Origin: Treponema denticola ATCC 35405
Lineage (GTDB): Bacteria; Spirochaetota; Spirochaetia; Treponematales; Treponemataceae
Assembly: GCF_000008185.1 (NCBI RefSeq)
Contig: NC_002967.9
Span: 682,001 to 746,000, forward strand
DNA length: 64,000 bases
Direction of reading: 5' to 3'
The notes beneath the pieces are model-generated. The model made no database searches. It saw only the letters and a list, made by a program, of their open reading frames with translations, and was not told the origin of the DNA. The position numbers were made by a program, and so were the translations under genes. This document shows positions 1 to 9,060 of the stretch, one piece after another. Within the stretch, counting starts at the first letter, position 1; each line of letters starts with the position of its first letter.

Positions 1-83
1 CGCCGATTGACATAATATCGTATAAGACATAGACTATGTGAAAGATTTAAAAAATAAATTTAAGGATTACAGGAGCCTAGAGT

Positions 84-899
84 ATGGCAGATTTTTTAAC
101 TGATCAAGAATTCCGTATGTTCAGCGATTTAATATATACCGCAAGCGGTATTACTTTTTCCGATACTAATAGGTCTATTTTGGAAAGCAGGTTAAAAGAA
201 AAACTTAGGGATAAGAAACTTGAAAAGGTGTCTGATTATTATGCGATGCTTATGAAGGATTCGGAAGAGCAAAAGAGCCTTTTAGACTCCGTTACAACAA
301 ACCTTACAAGATTTTTTAGAAATCAGCCTCATTTTGATGCATTGGAAAATTACGTTATACCTGAGCTTGTAAAGGTAAAAAAAGCTGAAGGAAAGAATAA
401 ACTTAAAATATGGAGCGCCGGATGTTCAACAGGGGAGGAGCCTTATACCATAGCTATGGTTATGAAAAAACACCTTCCGATAGGATTTACTGCCGAAATT
501 ACAGCCTCCGACTTATCCTTAAAATGTCTTCTTGTCGGTAAGACCGGCTTTTACCAGGAATCCAGAGTTACAGGAATACCTGAAGATTATTTGAAGCTTT
601 ATTTTGATAAGCTAAATGACGGTTATCAGGTAAAAAAAGATATAATGCAAATGGTGAATTTTGACTATCATAACTTAAAACATGACTCAAAACATACCGA
701 CTTTGATCTTGTGTTTTGCCGAAATGTTTTGATCTATTTTGACGAGCCTGTTCAAAAAGAGGTTATTGATAGGTTTTGGCGTGCTATGTCGCCTAAATCT
801 TTTTTATTTATAGGTCATTCCGAATCTCTCTTTGGTATGGAAACTCAATTTAAGTTTTTAAAAACGGATTGGGCTTGTTTTTATCAAAAAGGGTTTTGA
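84..899 (+). CDS. cheR: Chemotaxis protein methyltransferase CheR
   Basis: S-adenosylmethionine-dependent methyltransferase that methylates glutamates of chemoreceptors during adaptation; cytoplasmic. The 271-residue length is normal for CheR. An N-terminal helical domain (about 1-75) precedes the Rossmann-type SAM domain. The substrate-region motif TTNLTRFFRN is at 71-80, the SAM-binding GCSTGEEPY at 113-121, and FCRNVLIYF lies near residue 213. The ATG at 84 follows AGGAG-like sequence. cheB starts 40 bases downstream on the same strand, so the two opposing adaptation enzymes probably share a transcript. No C-terminal TPR or CheW-binding pentapeptide is visible. Confidence 0.96.
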   Translation: MADFLTDQEFRMFSDLIYTASGITFSDTNRSILESRLKEKLRDKKLEKVSDYYAMLMKDSEEQKSLLDSVTTNLTRFFRNQPHFDALENYVIPELVKVKKAEGKNKLKIWSAGCSTGEEPYTIAMVMKKHLPIGFTAEITASDLSLKCLLVGKTGFYQESRVTGIPEDYLKLYFDKLNDGYQVKKDIMQMVNFDYHNLKHDSKHTDFDLVFCRNVLIYFDEPVQKEVIDRFWRAMSPKSFLFIGHSESLFGMETQFKFLKTDWACFYQKGF

Positions 900-939
900 T
901 TTTAAAGGTTTTATATAATTCTTCTAAAGGAGTTTTTTT

Positions 940-2058
940 ATGGAAGATATTCGTGTCTTAATAGTAGACGATTCTGCATTGATGAGAAACCTTATAGGGA
1001 AGATTGTTGATGCTACTCCCGGCCTAAAAATAGCCGATAAGGCAATGAACGGCCGCTTTGCCCTTCAAAAACTTGAGCGTGTGGCTCCGGATGTTATCGT
1101 TTTGGACTTGGAAATGCCCGAAATGAACGGTATCGAATTTTTAAGAGAGCTTAAAAAGCAAAACATAAAGATTCCTGTAGTAATCTTGTCCAGTATTGCA
1201 AAGGAAGGAGCTAAGGTTACTATGGATTGTTTGGAACTTGGAGCTTGCGATTTTATCACAAAGCCTTCCGGTTCGGAATCTGCCAATCTTACTACCGTTT
1301 CGGAAACTCTTTCCAAGATGCTGCTTGCCTACGGCCGCCGTCATCAAATTGAGACAGGTACAAGAAGTACAGATACAACGAACTCTTTCTCTGAGCCGTT
1401 TAAGAGTACTATCCCTAAGCCTATGACAGCGGCTGAGCCTCAAAAAGAAGAGAAACCTACACCTCAACGAGAACATGGAAATATTCAGATTATTGCTATA
1501 GGTATTTCAACCGGCGGGCCGAATGCTTTACGCCAAGTTTTTGCATCCATCGATAAAGATCTTCCACAACCGATAGTTGTGGTTCAGCACATGCCCCCGG
1601 GTTTTACAAAGGAATTTGCTTTGAGTTTGGACAAAATCTGCCCTCTTGAGGTAAAGGAAGCTGAAGACGGCGATCTTATAAAGCCCGGCCGTATTCTTAT
1701 CGCTCCCGGCGGAAAACATCTGGTTGTAGAAAAACGATCTCTTGCCGCAGTTGCAAAGGTTATAGATACGGAGCCTCAAAGCGGCCATAAGCCCAGCGTT
1801 GATGTTCTGTTTGGATCTGTTGCAAAGGAATACCAAAACCATGCTCTCGGAATAATCATGACCGGTATGGGGAAGGATGGTGCCGAGAATATTACAAAGC
1901 TTTACACCGAAGGTTCCCGTACAATAGGGCAAGATGAAGGCTCTTCAGTTGTATACGGTATGCCTAGGGTTGCATGGGAAATGGGCGGAGTTATGGAGCA
2001 GGTAAGTCTTGATAATATGGCTGCTGCTATAAACCGTTACGGTAAAGAATTTGCTTAA
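940..2058 (+). CDS. cheB: Protein-glutamate methylesterase/deamidase CheB
   Basis: Removes methyl groups from (and deamidates) chemoreceptor glutamates and is activated by phosphorylation. An N-terminal receiver domain (about 1-125) shows the acidic pair D10/D11, phospho-acceptor D56 in VLDLEMP, and a lysine in ITKPSG near 108. A polar linker rich in Thr/Pro/Glu (about 135-180) leads to the C-terminal esterase domain with the catalytic triad S190 (GISTGGP), H217 (VVQHMP) and D313 (GMGKDGA). SD AAGGAG precedes the ATG. It pairs with the upstream cheR; a strong hairpin terminator follows the stop. Confidence 0.97.
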   Translation: MEDIRVLIVDDSALMRNLIGKIVDATPGLKIADKAMNGRFALQKLERVAPDVIVLDLEMPEMNGIEFLRELKKQNIKIPVVILSSIAKEGAKVTMDCLELGACDFITKPSGSESANLTTVSETLSKMLLAYGRRHQIETGTRSTDTTNSFSEPFKSTIPKPMTAAEPQKEEKPTPQREHGNIQIIAIGISTGGPNALRQVFASIDKDLPQPIVVVQHMPPGFTKEFALSLDKICPLEVKEAEDGDLIKPGRILIAPGGKHLVVEKRSLAAVAKVIDTEPQSGHKPSVDVLFGSVAKEYQNHALGIIMTGMGKDGAENITKLYTEGSRTIGQDEGSSVVYGMPRVAWEMGGVMEQVSLDNMAAAINRYGKEFA

Positions 2059-2073
2059 AAATTAATAAAAAAG

Positions 2074-2097
2074 CCGTCCGAAAGGACGGTTTTTTTT
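2074..2097 (+). terminator. Rho-independent terminator after cheB
   Basis: CCGTCC and GGACGG arms around a GAAA tetraloop, followed by eight T. The A-run just upstream means it can also end transcription of the convergent lipoprotein gene on the minus strand. Confidence 0.9.
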
Positions 2098-2123
2098 GTG
2101 TAAAACCTTTAGCAAAAGCTATC

Positions 2124-2612
2124 TTACAGTCTTATAAACCGGAGTAAAAGCTCGCCTTCTTTAGCATAAAATTTTATTTCATTTTTAGTTATTTCAATCC
2201 TGTCGGTATTTATTAAATTCTTTTCAAAAGAAGAGTCAAAGGATTTACCTATCGTATTTGAAGGGTCTATAAGTTTTTTTCCGGTTATTTGAAATTTAAA
2301 AGAACTATTTTTTTTATGCTTCCATGTTCCTTCATAGTTTGTTATACCTGTTGTGGCTTGAAACTTTCCGTTATAAAAAAAATTAATACGGGAGCTTGTC
2401 AAATTTGCATCAAGCTGTACATAAAGGTCGTTTTCAAAATAGCAGCCTGCCAAGCGCCAAACCCTTTCTGTCAGGTATTCATCGAAAGGAACCGAAATAC
2501 TGTCTTGTTCTTTTAATGTTTTTTTGCCGGCAGCTGCATTAAATGTTTCACATGACAAGGTAAAGGTAAGAAAAATCGTAATAAGGAATAAAAAATATAG
2601 ATTTCTTTTCAT
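2124..2612 (-). CDS. Small predicted lipoprotein, function unknown
   Basis: Not recognised by family. The start at 2612 (MKRNLYFLFLITIFLTFTLSC) is preferred over an ATG 36 bases upstream because it begins directly with a charged n-region and hydrophobic core ending in a treponemal-type lipobox (LTFTLSC), so cysteine 21 would be the acylated residue. The mature protein of about 140 residues is mostly beta-like and polar (repeated F-Y-N-G-K and E-G-T-W-K-H-K stretches), reminiscent of small lipocalin-like proteins that report on ligand binding, but that is only an impression. It lies alone, convergent with cheB. Confidence 0.75.
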   Translation of the reverse strand: MKRNLYFLFLITIFLTFTLSCETFNAAAGKKTLKEQDSISVPFDEYLTERVWRLAGCYFENDLYVQLDANLTSSRINFFYNGKFQATTGITNYEGTWKHKKNSSFKFQITGKKLIDPSNTIGKSFDSSFEKNLINTDRIEITKNEIKFYAKEGELLLRFIRL

Positions 2613-2639
2613 AACTATTATTCTACGTAAAAAATTTGA

Positions 2640-2670
2640 AAAAAGCAAGATACCTGATTGCTTTTTTTTT
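2640..2670. terminator. Hairpin with T/A tracts between lipoprotein gene and tRNA
   Basis: AAAAAGCAA (2640-2648) pairs with TTGCTTTTT (2658-2666) and is followed by a T-run. It lies upstream of the lipoprotein start, so on the minus strand it could attenuate that gene; on the plus strand it would block antisense transcripts from entering the tRNA. Confidence 0.5.
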
Positions 2671-2724
2671 TCATTTGATGTAACATCACAGAACGTTGTT
2701 TGTGAGAATCTTATTTACAGCTTT

Positions 2725-2797
2725 GGGGAATTAGCTCAGTTGGTAGAGCGATTGGTTCGCAATCAATAGGTCGTGGGTTCGATTCCCATATTCTCCA
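2725..2797 (+). tRNA. tRNA-Ala (anticodon CGC)
   Basis: A 73-base cloverleaf can be drawn by hand. The acceptor stem GGGGAAT pairs with ATTCTCC, including the G3:U70 wobble that identifies alanine tRNAs, and the discriminator base is A. The D-arm is GCTC/GAGC, the anticodon arm ATTGG-TTCGCAA-TCAAT gives CGC at positions 34-36 (decodes GCG), and the T-arm is GTGGG-TTCGATT-CCCAT. CCA is not encoded. Confidence 0.93.
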
Positions 2798-2836
2798 TTA
2801 TTTTTTTCCGTTAAATATTTTCCGGGAGCATTTTAA

Positions 2837-3871
2837 ATGAACAACTCTTTTAAAAACTTTTTGACTAAGAAGAATATCGAAATATCGGCTAGGCGTTATT
2901 TTATTGATGCTATGAGTGCGATGGCCATGGGCCTTTTTTCTTCTCTCTTGGTAGGTACGATTTTAAACAGCATAGGGCTTAAACTTAATATTCCCTTTTT
3001 AACTAAAACTGTCTGGCCGATTTGCCGAGATATGACGGGAGCTGCAATAGGTATAGCCATAGCCCATGCTTTAAAAGCCCACACCTTTGTGCTTTTTTCG
3101 GCAACGATAGTAGGCTTTGCAGGAAACAAGCTTGGCGGGCCTGTAGGCGCCTTTATCGCTACGATAATCAGTACCGAGCTGGGAAAGGCCGTATCCCGCG
3201 AAACAAAGATTGACCTTATTGTTACCCCAATGGTAACTATTATTTCCGGTACTATAATTGCCGCCCTGGTAGGGCCGGGAATGTCCTCTTTTATGACATG
3301 GCTCGGAAAAATCATTATGGACGCTACTACCCTCCAGCCGTTTTGGATGGGAGTTACGGTTTCGGTGCTGGTCGGTGTCATTCTTACCCTGCCTATAAGC
3401 AGTGCTGCCATCTGTATGATGCTTTCCCTTGCGGGGCTTGCAGGAGGAGCCGCAACAGTCGGCTGTGCCGCTCAAATGATAGGCTTCGCGGTTATGAGCT
3501 ATCGGGATAACGGCCTTGGAGGGAGTTTTGCTGTCGGCATAGGAACCAGTATGCTCCACATGCCCAATATTATCAAAAATCCTAGGATATGGATTCCCCC
3601 TACCTTGACAGCGGCTGTTTTAGGCCCCTTGGCTACCATTATTTTTAAAATGGAAAACATACCCCTCGGTTCAGGAATGGGAACCTGCGGCCTTGTCGGT
3701 CAAATAGGAACTATTACGGCAATGGAATCTATAGGAAGGGGAGGTTTGAACACATATTTTGCTATTTTTCTTTTACATTTTATCTTGCCGGCTGTTTTAA
3801 CATTATTTTTTACTTTTATTTTAAGAAAGATAAATTGGATTAAGGATGGAGATTTAAAGCTGGATCTTTAA
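2837..3871 (+). CDS. PfoR-like PTS_EIIC_2 family membrane protein
   Basis: A 344-residue polytopic membrane protein with about nine or ten hydrophobic segments and glycine-rich re-entrant-like stretches (AAICMMLSLAGLAGGAATVG, SGMGTCGLVGQIGTI). This matches the family once called PfoR or toxin regulator, now grouped as PTS_EIIC_2 (transport component without attached IIA/IIB). No soluble phosphotransfer domain is fused or adjacent, so substrate and energy coupling are unknown. SD GGGAG is seven bases from the ATG. Transcription may be shared with the tRNA 40 bases upstream; a bidirectional terminator follows. Confidence 0.8.
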   Translation: MNNSFKNFLTKKNIEISARRYFIDAMSAMAMGLFSSLLVGTILNSIGLKLNIPFLTKTVWPICRDMTGAAIGIAIAHALKAHTFVLFSATIVGFAGNKLGGPVGAFIATIISTELGKAVSRETKIDLIVTPMVTIISGTIIAALVGPGMSSFMTWLGKIIMDATTLQPFWMGVTVSVLVGVILTLPISSAAICMMLSLAGLAGGAATVGCAAQMIGFAVMSYRDNGLGGSFAVGIGTSMLHMPNIIKNPRIWIPPTLTAAVLGPLATIIFKMENIPLGSGMGTCGLVGQIGTITAMESIGRGGLNTYFAIFLLHFILPAVLTLFFTFILRKINWIKDGDLKLDL

Positions 3872-3916
3872 AGCATTTTTTATAATAAATTTTACGGGAG
3901 AAATCAACAACACCGA

Positions 3917-3954
3917 TAAAAAAAGACGGCGCAATTATTACGCCGTCTTTTTTT
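3917..3954. terminator. Bidirectional terminator between convergent genes
   Basis: GACGGCG (3925-3931) and CGCCGTC (3941-3947) with a nine-base loop, flanked by an A-run on the left and a T-run on the right. It serves the plus-strand membrane protein and the minus-strand pyrophosphatase. Confidence 0.92.
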
Positions 3955-3992
3955 GTGTTTATCGGATTTCCGTTTACCGGAAATTCAATAAC

Positions 3993-6064
3993 TTATCCCC
4001 AGTATATTTTTAACATCGGGGCTATAACCAATGAAACCATTGACATAAGCTTAATCAATATGTTGATGGAGGGGCCGGAAGTATCTTTAAAGGGGTCTCC
4101 TACAGTGTCGCCTACAACAGCGGCCTTGTGAGAAGGTGAGCCTTTTCCGCCTGCTATTCCGCCTTCAATCATCTTCTTTGCATTATCCCATGCACCGCCT
4201 GCGTTGGACATAAAGACTGCCAATACAACGCCTGATACCGTTACACCTGTCAAAAGACCGATTAACATTGCGGGGCCTCCTGCAAAGCCTACAAGGATGG
4301 GTGTAATAATTGCGGCAATACCGGGGATAACCATTTCTTTTAAAGCGGCCTGAGTACTGATGTCTACACATCTCTTATAATCCGGCTTTTCGGTATTTTC
4401 CAAGATGCCGGGGTGCTGCTTAAACTGGCGGCGTACCTCTTCGATCATCTTATGCGCAGCCTTTCCTACAGCCGACATTGTTAGGGCCGAGAACAAGAAG
4501 GGGAATACTCCTCCTAAGAGAACTCCTACAAGAACATTAATATTTGTGATATCTACGCTTGCTACGCCGGCCTGCTCTTTAAATGAGGTAAAGAGGATTA
4601 TGGCTGTTAAGGCAGCTGATCCGATAGCAAAACCTTTACCGATAGCGGCTGTTGTATTTCCTACGGCATCGAGGCTGTCGGTAATATTGCGGACATCTTT
4701 GGGGAAGTTTGCCATCTCGGCAGACCGCCTGCATTGTCGGCTATTGGGCCGTAAGCGTCAACTGCAAGTTGGATTCCTAGGGTTACCAACATACCTACAG
4801 CAGCTATACCTACGCCGTAAAGGCCTGCAAGCATAAAGCTTGAAAAGATTGAGGCTCCGATTAAAATCATAACGGGGAAGGCGCTTCTCATACCTACGGC
4901 TAAACCTGAAATAATTGTGGTTGCAGCCCCTGTTTCACAAGCATCTACGATTCCCTTAACGGGCTTTTTTCCCGTACCTGTGTAGAATTCGGTAATGATA
5001 CCGATTAAAACGCCTGCAGCAAGACCTATCACAGTAGAAGCAAAGACGTGTAAATAACCTTGAGTTCCGTTAAATGTTTCGGTTCCCATAACAAATTTTA
5101 CGGTAAAGAAAACGAAAATTGTTGCAATGAGAGCGGCTCCGAAGGTTCCCGTATTGAGGGCCTTTTGAGGGTTTGAACCCGGTTTTGCCCTTACAAAGAA
5201 TGTTCCGATTAAGGAAGCTGCAAGACCTACAACCGAAATGAGCAGAGGTAAAAGCATCATCCTTAATTTTAAAGAAGAATCCGGTGTGTCTACTATTAGA
5301 CCTAAAATCATGGCTCCTACCAATGAGCCTACAAAGGACTCAAAGAGGTCGGCACCCATACCTGCAACGTCACCTACGTTATCTCCTACGTTGTCTGCAA
5401 TAGTAGCAGGGTTTCGGGGGTCATCTTCGGGGATGCCTGCTTCAACCTTTCCTACAAGGTCGGCTCCTACGTCGGCAGCCTTTGTATAAATACCGCCGCC
5501 TACACGTGAGAACAGAGCAATAGACGAGGCTCCGAGTGAAAAAGCTGTAGCTAGAGGTAAAATAATATCTTTAAGTACGTTTTCCGTAGTTCCTAATATT
5601 GAAGTAGAGAGAATAAGAACGATAAAAAGACCTATAAATGCAAGCCCCACAACGCTCATTCCCATAACGCTTCCGCCTGAAAACGCTACTTTTAAGGCTC
5701 CGTTTAGGCCATGATCTTTAGCAGCCTGTGTTGTGCGTGAGTTGGCCTGTGTTGCAACACGCATACCTATGTAACCTGCTGACATTGAAGCAAGAGCACC
5801 AAGCAAGAATGAAAGAGATTGGAACTTCAGAGCTCCTTTATTTCCTATTGCTAGAAAAACTGCAACTATGGCAATGAAAGGAAGAAGAGTTATATATTCC
5901 CTTCTTAAAAAAGCCATAGCTCCGTCAGCTATATGGCCTCCAATTTCTTTTAAAGCCTGATCTGAAACCTTTTGTTTATAAATCCATAAGGTTCTTACAA
6001 GTGCATAAGCCAGGGCAACAATCCCGCCTCCGAGCACGGCATACAATGCGAGTGAAATACTCAT
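3993..6064 (-). pseudogene. hppA: Membrane-bound ion-pumping pyrophosphatase, frameshifted
   Basis: Integral membrane pyrophosphatase that couples PPi hydrolysis to H+ or Na+ export. The first 1.35 kb (start 6064, good SD AGGAGG) encode the N-terminal 440 residues including the substrate-binding stretch GADLVGKVEAGIPEDDPRNP and DNVGDNVGD. The reading frame breaks at about 4722-4724 and the rest (ending 3993) continues in another frame with [20 protein letters not shown]. Adding one base there restores a protein of about 690 residues, the usual length. GNTTAA with Ala rather than Lys marks the potassium-dependent subfamily. Only one base is missing and both parts are otherwise intact, so this is a recent mutation, a sequencing error or recoding. 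Confidence 0.88.
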
Positions 6065-6240
6065 TTTTTCCTCCTGTTGTGTTGTACAACTTGAAATAGA
6101 TTATACGGTTTTTCCGTCATAATGTTTTTAAACTTAGCATATTTTTGGGAGTTTTTCAAGTAGGGAATTTATTTAATAAAACGGACTTTTATTTTGTATA
6201 AGATTATTTTAAATTTTTTTATTTTTTTTTACATTTTTGT

Positions 6241-6270
6241 TTGGACAAATTTAAAAAAGCATGATAGAAT
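6241..6270 (+). promoter_or_regulatory. Predicted sigma-70 promoter of the DUF5058 operon
   Basis: TTGGAC (6241-6246), 18-base spacer, TAGAAT (6265-6270), 46 bases before the chosen start codon. Predicted by eye from consensus only. Confidence 0.5.
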
Positions 6271-6316
6271 ATCCCCTATAAGAGTTGTCTTAAAAATAAA
6301 ATTTCGGAGGAAATCT

Positions 6317-7051
6317 ATGGACAGTTATTTGAATGTTGCGAACTCTTGGGTTTTATGGCTTTCAGCTTTTCCGTTATTGATTACGGTATTGTTTCAAGCT
6401 ATAATTTTTAGCAAAAAAGCAAAGGACGCTGCTAAAATCGTCGGCTTAAGTGATGCCGATGTGCGGAAGTCTTTCCGTATCGGTATGACATCTTCTATCG
6501 GACCGGTTTTGGGCGTTTTTATTGTAATGCTGGGCCTAATGTCGGTAATAGGCGGCCCTCTTGCGTGGATGCGCCTTTCGATTATAGGTGCAGCCTCAAC
6601 GGAACTCGCAGCGGCACAGATGGCAGCTCAAGCTCAAGGCATTGACTTATCAAGCCCCGATTACGGCTTAATAAATTTTGCAAATGCAACGTGGGTTATG
6701 GCGCTAAACGGAAGTGCGTGGCTTTTTATGACAGGTTTATTTTCCGATAAGCTTAATAGCTTATCAAAAAAAATATCGAAAGGGGATCCTGCCAAGCTGG
6801 CTATTTTAATGGTTACGGCAATGAGCGGAGCCTTCGGCTTTTTATGCAGTAATGAAATAACAAAAGCTCTTAGATCGGTAAAAGGGAAAAATTATCCGGC
6901 TGTTGCTGCTGCCGTATCTGCAGCTCTTCTAATGGTTGTATTTGAAAAACTCGGCAACAAATATCCTAAATTAAAAGAATACAGCTTAGGAATAGTTATG
7001 ATTCTTGCAATGGTAATTGCAATGGTATTTAAAGACTTAATTTTAAAATAA
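6317..7051 (+). CDS. DUF5058 family integral membrane protein
   Basis: A 244-residue protein with about six transmembrane segments. The start at 6317 is chosen because SD CGGAGG lies directly upstream; the frame stays open to 6194 but that extension is AT-rich and precedes the promoter. It resembles the DUF5058 family (N-terminal NSWVLWLSAFPLL, GPVLGVFIVMLGLMSVIGGPLAWMRL region). The next gene starts 11 bases downstream and is also membrane-embedded, followed by an M20 amidohydrolase. Together they suggest a two-subunit transporter feeding a cytoplasmic hydrolase. The transported compound cannot be read from sequence. Confidence 0.75.
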   Translation: MDSYLNVANSWVLWLSAFPLLITVLFQAIIFSKKAKDAAKIVGLSDADVRKSFRIGMTSSIGPVLGVFIVMLGLMSVIGGPLAWMRLSIIGAASTELAAAQMAAQAQGIDLSSPDYGLINFANATWVMALNGSAWLFMTGLFSDKLNSLSKKISKGDPAKLAILMVTAMSGAFGFLCSNEITKALRSVKGKNYPAVAAAVSAALLMVVFEKLGNKYPKLKEYSLGIVMILAMVIAMVFKDLILK

Positions 7052-7062
7052 GGAGAAGCTAA

Positions 7063-7734
7063 ATGAGTGACGAATTATATGAAAAAACTTTTACAAAACC
7101 TATAATAAGGTATGGAAGGTTTACAAACCTATTATCCTTGGTTCTTTGCTTTCTGCCTTCAATTCTTGTTTGGGTCGTTTATGGAGTAAAGCCGTCAACA
7201 CAGGATATATTGACAGGTTGGGGCTTGGCAGCATCCGTATATGCAATCTATGCCGTTGTTGAACCTATCAGTTATTTCCCCATACTCGGCTTACCCGGAA
7301 CTTATATGTCTTTTCTTTCCGGTAATATCGGAAATGTACGCTTGCCTACTTCGGCCGTTACGCAAGAAGCTGTCAGCGTAGAACCCGGTACAAAGAAAGC
7401 CGAAATAGTTTCTACCCTCGGTATTGCAGGGTCGATAGTTACCAATCTTATAATTGTAACTATTGCCGCTGTAGGAGGAGCGGCTTTAATGAACATCTTC
7501 CCCAAAAAAGTATTGGAAGCCTTTGCCTATGTTTCGCCTGCAATCTTCGGTGCTATGTTTGGAATGTTTGCCGTTAAAAATATAAAATACGGCATATTTG
7601 CTTTTATTTTAGCTATGGCCTTATTAAATCTTGTTAAAATACCGGTATATGTAATGATTCCGGCTTGTGTATTCGGAACGGTAGCTTTCGGTTTTTTAAC
7701 TTACAAAAAACCTAAGACTGAAGAACAAGCTTAA
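7063..7734 (+). CDS. Membrane protein, probable partner of DUF5058 protein
   Basis: 223 residues, about six hydrophobic segments, with a conserved-looking loop PILGLPGTYMSFLSGNIGNV between segments 2 and 3. No named family is recognised. It is sandwiched between the DUF5058 protein (11-base gap, SD AAGGAG) and an M20 amidohydrolase (11-base gap), so the three are almost certainly cotranscribed and the two membrane proteins probably form one complex. Transport is an inference from topology and context; a mechanosensitive-channel label sometimes seen for such proteins is not supported by anything visible here. Confidence 0.7.
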   Translation: MSDELYEKTFTKPIIRYGRFTNLLSLVLCFLPSILVWVVYGVKPSTQDILTGWGLAASVYAIYAVVEPISYFPILGLPGTYMSFLSGNIGNVRLPTSAVTQEAVSVEPGTKKAEIVSTLGIAGSIVTNLIIVTIAAVGGAALMNIFPKKVLEAFAYVSPAIFGAMFGMFAVKNIKYGIFAFILAMALLNLVKIPVYVMIPACVFGTVAFGFLTYKKPKTEEQA

Positions 7735-7745
7735 GGGAGGGAAAA

Positions 7746-8918
7746 GTGGATATATTAAAAAAGGTAAAAGAAATAGAAAAAGACATAATTTCTTGGCGCC
7801 GCCATTTGCATCAAAATCCTGAGGTTGGCTTTGAACTTCCTAATACAATAGATTTTGTATGTAAAAAATTGGATGAGTTCGGGATTAAGTATGACAGAAA
7901 TGCGGCAAAAAGTGCCGTTATAGGTTATATTCACGGTGCAGAAAAAGGAGATGTTATTGCTCTGCGTGCAGACATGGATGCCCTTCCTGTTTGCGAAGCT
8001 ACCGGGCTTGACTTTGCTTCTAAGAATTCCTTTATGCACGCTTGCGGTCATGATGCTCATACTTCGATATTGCTTGGGGCTGCAAAGGTACTAAACGATT
8101 TAAAGGGCAGTTTTAAAGGAACCGTTAAGCTTATCTTCCAACCTGCGGAAGAACTGGGAACAGGCTCTGTAGACATCTGTGAAAAAGGAATTCTTGATGA
8201 CGTAAAAGAAATCATCGGTCTTCATGTAGGCTGTATAAGCGATGAAGCAAAACCCGGCGAATTCCTTTTTTCAAAGGGCTCGATGATGGCCTGTATGGAT
8301 AAATTTTCAATTAAGGTTAAGGGCGTAGGAGCTCACGGAGCTTATCCATCACTTTCAGTAGACCCCGTTGTAATTGGGTCTCACATAGTTGTCGCCATAC
8401 AGGAAATCTTAGGCCGAGAGGTACATCCTACGGAGCCGGCTGTAATAACGGTTGGACAATTCCATTCAGGCTCGGCATTCAATATAATTCCGCCTGAAGC
8501 TTATCTTGAAGGAACCGTACGGGCCGTAACAAATGAGACGAGGGAATTGATAGCAAAACGGATTGAAGAAGTTGCCTCCAATATTGCAAAAGCTTTTAGA
8601 GGTTCAATTGAATACCAATTCTTTAGACAGCCGCCTCCTCTTATAAACGATGCGAAAGTTACGGATAAGGCTATGGGAGCCGCCAAGGAGCTTTTCCCGA
8701 ATGACGTTAAGCTTATGCAGCGGCCGGTCATGGGAGGAGAAGATTTTGCATGGTACTTAGAAAAAGTTCCGGGTTCATTTATCTTCTTATCGACTCCATC
8801 CCCCATTGAAGGAAAAGTCTGGCCCCACCACAATCCCAAATTTGCCTTAGATGAATCGCAGTTTTACAAAGGTACTGCTCTTTTTGTAGCTTATGTAATG
8901 CAGGAGCTTGGTAAATAA
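7746..8918 (+). CDS. M20 family amidohydrolase (N-acyl amino acid deacylase-like)
   Basis: Zinc/manganese-dependent M20D-type hydrolase of the hippuricase/N-acetyl-diaminopimelate deacetylase group; cleaves an N-acyl bond of an amino acid derivative or peptide. Metal-binding motifs are LRADMDALP, MHACGHDAHT, QPAEE and GLHVG, with the C-terminal GGEDFAWY; the central dimerisation domain carries GAHGAYP. 390 residues is standard. The start is GTG behind GGGAGGGAAAA. Last gene of the three-gene unit, followed by a terminator; the neighbours suggest that its substrate is imported by them. Confidence 0.88.
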   Translation: MDILKKVKEIEKDIISWRRHLHQNPEVGFELPNTIDFVCKKLDEFGIKYDRNAAKSAVIGYIHGAEKGDVIALRADMDALPVCEATGLDFASKNSFMHACGHDAHTSILLGAAKVLNDLKGSFKGTVKLIFQPAEELGTGSVDICEKGILDDVKEIIGLHVGCISDEAKPGEFLFSKGSMMACMDKFSIKVKGVGAHGAYPSLSVDPVVIGSHIVVAIQEILGREVHPTEPAVITVGQFHSGSAFNIIPPEAYLEGTVRAVTNETRELIAKRIEEVASNIAKAFRGSIEYQFFRQPPPLINDAKVTDKAMGAAKELFPNDVKLMQRPVMGGEDFAWYLEKVPGSFIFLSTPSPIEGKVWPHHNPKFALDESQFYKGTALFVAYVMQELGK

Positions 8919-8965
8919 TTTTAGACCGAATTAAGGTTTATAAATTTATTAAAAAGTAAATTCTT

Positions 8966-9005
8966 AAAGCCGTCTTAAACTTTAATGTTTAGGGCGGCTT
9001 TTTAT
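8966..9005 (+). terminator. Terminator after the amidohydrolase
   Basis: AAGCCG...TAAAC pairs throughout with GTTTA...CGGCTT (with a few G:U pairs) around the loop TTTAAT, followed by TTTTTA. Confidence 0.85.
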
Positions 9006-9006
9006 A

Positions 9007-9036
9007 TTTACATTAAATATCCTAATATGCTATACT
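9007..9036 (+). promoter_or_regulatory. Predicted promoter of the Bce-type module
   Basis: TTTACA (9007-9012), 18-base spacer, TATACT (9031-9036), 24 bases before the response regulator start. Confidence 0.5.
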
Positions 9037-9060
9037 GGTTTTTATAATTCGGGATAAAAA

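Noticed and set aside
2524-2769. Plus-strand frame running into the tRNA
   Set aside because: Covers the lipoprotein antisense and the tRNA-Ala gene; no homology.
3071-3559. Minus-strand frame opposite the PfoR-like gene
   Set aside because: Antisense shadow with unnatural composition and no ribosome-binding site.
4700-4740. Programmed frameshift in the pyrophosphatase gene
   Set aside because: No slippery heptamer or downstream structure at the break; a missing base explains it.
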